From: Pollutimonas bauzanensis_A
Lineage (GTDB): Bacteria; Pseudomonadota; Gammaproteobacteria; Burkholderiales; Burkholderiaceae_B
Assembly (NCBI RefSeq): GCF_040393045.1
Contig: NZ_JBEBUX010000098.1
Coordinates: 1-15,947 of the forward strand
DNA: 15,947 bases
Reading direction: 5' to 3'
Below the pieces are notes generated by a model that searched no databases, had not been told where the DNA came from, and worked only from the letters and a program-made list of their open reading frames with translations. The position numbers and the translations under genes are program-made. Below, one piece after another: positions 12,894-15,947 of this stretch (position 1 is the stretch's first letter; every line of letters starts with the position of its first letter).

Positions 12894-15791
12894 ATGTTGC
12901 GTGAACTAGACCCCCATTCCGATTTTATTCCTCGCCATATCGGGCCGGCTCCGGCCGATCAGGCAAAAATGTTGTCGGTTATTGGGGTAGCCGACCTGCA
13001 TTCCCTTGTTCAGGAAGTGGTGCCTCCCAGCATCCTGAAGCGCGGCGCATTGAATTTGCCCGCTTCGCGCAGCGAAGCCGATGCACTGGCCGAACTCAAG
13101 GAGATTGCGGGCCGTAATCAGGTATTCCGCAACTATATCGGCCAAGGCTATTACGGCACTCTGGTGCCTAATGTCATTTTGCGCAACATTCTCGAAAATC
13201 CGGCCTGGTATACGGCTTATACGCCTTATCAGCCGGAAATCTCGCAGGGCCGCCTTGAAGCCCTGCTGAATTACCAAACCATGGTGGCAGACCTTACCGG
13301 TCTTGATATTGCCAACGCATCCTTGCTGGATGAAGGCACGGCCGCAGCCGAAGCCATGACGCTGGCGCGGCGTGGTTCGCGTTCAAAAAGCACGGTATTC
13401 TTCGCGTCCGTCCATTGCCATCCGCAAACCATAGAAATCCTGCGTACACGCGCCAGCGGCCTGGGCATCGATGTCGTCGTGGGCGACGAAGCGCAAGGCC
13501 TACCAGATTGCTTTGGTGTTTTGCTTCAGTATCCGCACAGCCTGGGTGGTGTGGCCGACTATCGCGCCATTGCCGAAGCAGCCCACGCCCAGGGGGCCGT
13601 CGTGGCTGCCGCCACAGACTTGCTGGCGCTGGCGTTGCTGACGCCGCCTGGTGAATGGGGCGCCGATATCGCTATCGGATCGGCTCAGCGCTTTGGCGTG
13701 CCATTGGGTTTTGGCGGCCCGCACGCCGGTTTCATGGCCTGCAAAGATGCGTTCAAACGCAATATGCCTGGCCGCCTGGTCGGTGTCTCGAAAGACAGCC
13801 AAGGTGCGCCTGCGCTACGCCTGGCTTTGCAAACCCGTGAACAACACATACGCCGCGAAAAAGCCACTTCCAATATTTGCACAGCGCAGGTATTGCTGGC
13901 TGTGATGGCTGGCATGTACGCGGTGTGGCACGGCCCCGTCGGCCTTAAGCGCATCGCTGAACGCGTGGCCTACCTGACAGCCTTCTTGGGCCAGTCCTTG
14001 AACGAACTGGGTGTTACGGTCGTAAACCAACAATTTTTCGACACGCTGTTGCTGGATACCGGCGACCAAACACCAGCCATTGTCAAGGCAGCACAGGCAG
14101 CATCCATCAACTTGCGCCAGGTTGGCAGCACGCAGTTGGCGGTGTCGCTGGACGAAACCGTTACCGTAGCTGACCTGAACGCCTTGTTGCAGGTGTTTGC
14201 GCAGGCGCTGGGTAAATCGTGGGACGCTGCCGCACAGCGCGCGTTGCCGGCCGCCCATGGTATTCCTGCTGCCTTGTTGCGCGAATCCGCAATTCTGGCG
14301 CACCCCATTTTCACGCGCATCCAGTCTGAAACGGACATGCTGCGCTACCTACGTGGCCTGGCCGACAAGGACCTTGCCCTGGATCGCACCATGATCCCGC
14401 TCGGTTCATGCACCATGAAGCTGAACGCCACGGCCGAAATGATTCCCATCACCTGGCCCGAATTCGGCAACATGCATCCCTATGCACCGGTATCTCAAAG
14501 CCAGGGTTACAAAGAGCTGATTGATCGCTTGTCGGCCGCGCTGTGCGAGATCACCGGCTACGACTCGATCAGCTTGCAGCCCAACTCGGGTGCTCAAGGC
14601 GAATATGCCGGTTTGCTGGCCATACGCGCTTATCACCAGGCCAACGGCCAGCATCAGCGCAACGTCTGCCTGATTCCCGCTTCGGCCCATGGTACCAACC
14701 CGGCTTCGGCCCAGTTGGCCGGCATGGACGTCGTGGTCGTGGCGTCAGATGAAAACGGCAACGTCGACGTGGCTGACCTGAAAGCCAAGATAGCCAAGGT
14801 GGGCGACCACTTGGCCGCCCTCATGATTACCTATCCGTCCACGCATGGTGTGTTCGAAGTGGCCGTTACCGAAATCTGCGCGCTGGTGCACGATGCCGGT
14901 GGCCAGGTGTATTTGGATGGCGCCAACATGAATGCCATGGTCGGTCTGGCGCAGCCGGGTAAGTTCGGATCGGATGTCTCCCACCTTAACCTGCACAAAA
15001 CTTTCTGCATTCCACATGGCGGTGGCGGCCCGGGCGTAGGCCCCGTGGCAGTGCGTTCGCATTTGGCGCCATACTTGCCAGGCATCTTGAATGAGGCGGG
15101 CGAGCTTTCCGCTGATACCGCAGTCGGCCCAGTGTCGGCGGCGCCATTTGGTTCGGCCAGTATCCTGCCTATTCCTTATCTGTACATCACGATGATGGGA
15201 TCAGAGGGTTTGCTGGCGGCGACTGAGGTGGCCATCTTGAATGCCAACTATATTGCGGCCCGTCTGCAAGCGCATTACCCTATTTTGTATGCGGGACACA
15301 ATGGCCGCGTTGCGCACGAATGCATTCTGGATATTCGTCCTATCAAGGATGCTTGCGGGATTTCCGCCGAAGATATCGCCAAGCGCCTGGTCGACTATGG
15401 TTTCCATGCACCGACCATGAGCTTCCCGGTTGCGGGAACGCTGATGGTGGAACCCACCGAATCCGAAGGCTTGGCCGAGCTCGATCGCTTCATCGATGCG
15501 ATGATTGCTATTCGTGCAGAGATCACTGCCATTGAAAGCGGTGCCAAAGACGCTCAGGACAACGTGCTGAAGAATGCGCCGCACACGGCCCAGATGCTGA
15601 TGGTTACCGAGTGGCATCACGATTACACGCGCGAAGAAGCGTCGTATCCGGTCGCTAGCCTGCGCGCCAATAAGTACTGGCCGCCGGTTGCACGGGTTGA
15701 TAATGCCTATGGTGACCGCAATCTGGTGTGCTCGTGCCCGCCGATGGAAGATTATGTTGACGATGTGGCTGCGGAGTCGTCGGCGGCATAA
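12894..15791 (+). CDS. gcvP: Glycine dehydrogenase (decarboxylating), P protein
   Basis: GcvP is the PLP enzyme that decarboxylates glycine and loads the aminomethyl group onto lipoylated GcvH. The 965-residue product is the long single-chain form with both halves of the family fused, usual for proteobacteria. Markers: the N-terminal FIPRHIGP; YYGTLVPNVILRNILENP; QPEISQGRLEALLNYQTMV; and MIPLGSCTMKLNAT in the second half. The PLP lysine is Lys702 in SHLNLHKTFCIPHGGGGPG. The C-terminal CSCPPMEDY motif is present. I chose ATG 12894 over TTG 12888. A single intrinsic terminator follows 25 bases after the stop. The L protein (lipoamide dehydrogenase) is not in the window and is usually encoded elsewhere. 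Confidence 0.98.
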   Translation: MLRELDPHSDFIPRHIGPAPADQAKMLSVIGVADLHSLVQEVVPPSILKRGALNLPASRSEADALAELKEIAGRNQVFRNYIGQGYYGTLVPNVILRNILENPAWYTAYTPYQPEISQGRLEALLNYQTMVADLTGLDIANASLLDEGTAAAEAMTLARRGSRSKSTVFFASVHCHPQTIEILRTRASGLGIDVVVGDEAQGLPDCFGVLLQYPHSLGGVADYRAIAEAAHAQGAVVAAATDLLALALLTPPGEWGADIAIGSAQRFGVPLGFGGPHAGFMACKDAFKRNMPGRLVGVSKDSQGAPALRLALQTREQHIRREKATSNICTAQVLLAVMAGMYAVWHGPVGLKRIAERVAYLTAFLGQSLNELGVTVVNQQFFDTLLLDTGDQTPAIVKAAQAASINLRQVGSTQLAVSLDETVTVADLNALLQVFAQALGKSWDAAAQRALPAAHGIPAALLRESAILAHPIFTRIQSETDMLRYLRGLADKDLALDRTMIPLGSCTMKLNATAEMIPITWPEFGNMHPYAPVSQSQGYKELIDRLSAALCEITGYDSISLQPNSGAQGEYAGLLAIRAYHQANGQHQRNVCLIPASAHGTNPASAQLAGMDVVVVASDENGNVDVADLKAKIAKVGDHLAALMITYPSTHGVFEVAVTEICALVHDAGGQVYLDGANMNAMVGLAQPGKFGSDVSHLNLHKTFCIPHGGGGPGVGPVAVRSHLAPYLPGILNEAGELSADTAVGPVSAAPFGSASILPIPYLYITMMGSEGLLAATEVAILNANYIAARLQAHYPILYAGHNGRVAHECILDIRPIKDACGISAEDIAKRLVDYGFHAPTMSFPVAGTLMVEPTESEGLAELDRFIDAMIAIRAEITAIESGAKDAQDNVLKNAPHTAQMLMVTEWHHDYTREEASYPVASLRANKYWPPVARVDNAYGDRNLVCSCPPMEDYVDDVAAESSAA

Positions 15792-15815
15792 TTTGAGTCC
15801 GTGTGTTCAGTAAGG

Positions 15816-15844
15816 AAGCGCCCGTGTTTTTGCGGGCGTTTTTT
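15816..15844 (+). terminator. Intrinsic terminator of the gcvTHP operon
   Basis: CGCCCG (15819-15824) pairs with CGGGCG (15833-15838) across an 8-base loop. AA/TT and a G-T pair extend the stem at its base. A run of six T follows at 15839-15844. Position and shape fit a Rho-independent terminator closing gcvTHP. Confidence 0.9.
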
Positions 15845-15931
15845 CGTTCTTGATGGTGGACATGTGGCGTGTGTGTGATTTTTTGTTCTTGATGTTCGGT
15901 GTTTGACGTTTGCGTGAACTTTCGTTCTTGA
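15841..15931 (+). repeat. Degenerate 39-bp-spaced repeat with GTTCTTGA core
   Basis: The core GTTCTTGA starts at 15846, 15885 and 15924, spaced exactly 39 bp each time, and each copy is preceded by a T-rich TTTC or TTTT. Comparing the two complete units (15845-15883 and 15884-15922) by eye gives 27 of 39 identical positions. The array begins in the T-run of the gcv terminator and may continue past the window edge. The last core is flanked by CTTTC and GAAAG, which can form a 5-bp stem with the core as loop. No gene is visible from 15845 to 15947. Confidence 0.6.
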
Positions 15932-15947
15932 GAAAGGCGGGTGTGTC

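Noticed and set aside
15841..15947. CRISPR array
   Set aside because: The conserved core is only 8-12 bases and the intervening DNA is itself partly conserved; no cas gene is present in the window.

Overview
The window looks like chromosomal core DNA of a betaproteobacterium, most probably Burkholderiales of the Alcaligenaceae type (Bordetella, Achromobacter, Pusillimonas and relatives). This is inferred from gene content and style: a Bug/TctC-type orphan solute-binding protein, the apaG-mltA-FAD hydroxylase block beside rpe, a Nudix-type NAD regulator beside nadC, and a gcvTHP operon behind a tandem glycine riboswitch. I see no insertion sequence, phage gene, CRISPR array, tRNA or rRNA.

Layout. 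1-74: short leftover downstream of rpe, nature unclear. 75-776 (-): rpe, ribulose-phosphate 3-epimerase. 888-4575 (+): apaG, mltA (lytic transglycosylase lipoprotein), a UbiH/UbiF-family FAD hydroxylase overlapping mltA by 4 bp, and dsbC (periplasmic disulfide isomerase), probably one or two transcription units. 4579-7875 (-): a 1098-residue membrane-bound GGDEF/EAL protein converging on dsbC with 3 bp between the stop codons. 8025-8972 (+): a Nudix/winged-helix regulator of the NadQ/NrtR type. 9071-9970 (+): nadC, preceded by a promoter and two matching operator-like palindromes. 9963-10985 (+): a Bug-family periplasmic binding protein whose start codon lies inside the end of nadC. 11055-11270: tandem glycine riboswitch. 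11329-15791 (+): gcvT, gcvH and gcvP. 15816-15844: intrinsic terminator. 15841-15931: three copies of a GTTCTTGA-cored repeat at exact 39-bp spacing, running to the window edge.

How the genes work together. The NAD part reads as a small regulon: the regulator probably senses an NAD-related ligand with a degenerate Nudix domain and binds the palindromes over the nadC promoter and start codon. The Bug protein, co-translated with nadC, may capture a pyridine precursor such as nicotinate or quinolinate (inference). The glycine part is a classic feedback unit: glycine binds the two aptamers and turns on the T, H and P proteins of the cleavage system. The mltA-hydroxylase-dsbC block is envelope and quinone housekeeping.

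The points most worth a second look are the twin operators at nadC, the nadC-coupled Bug protein, the structured linker between the two glycine aptamers, and the 39-bp-periodic repeat at the right edge, which has a 12-base inverted match at the extreme left edge. I do not see an obviously new multi-gene system.
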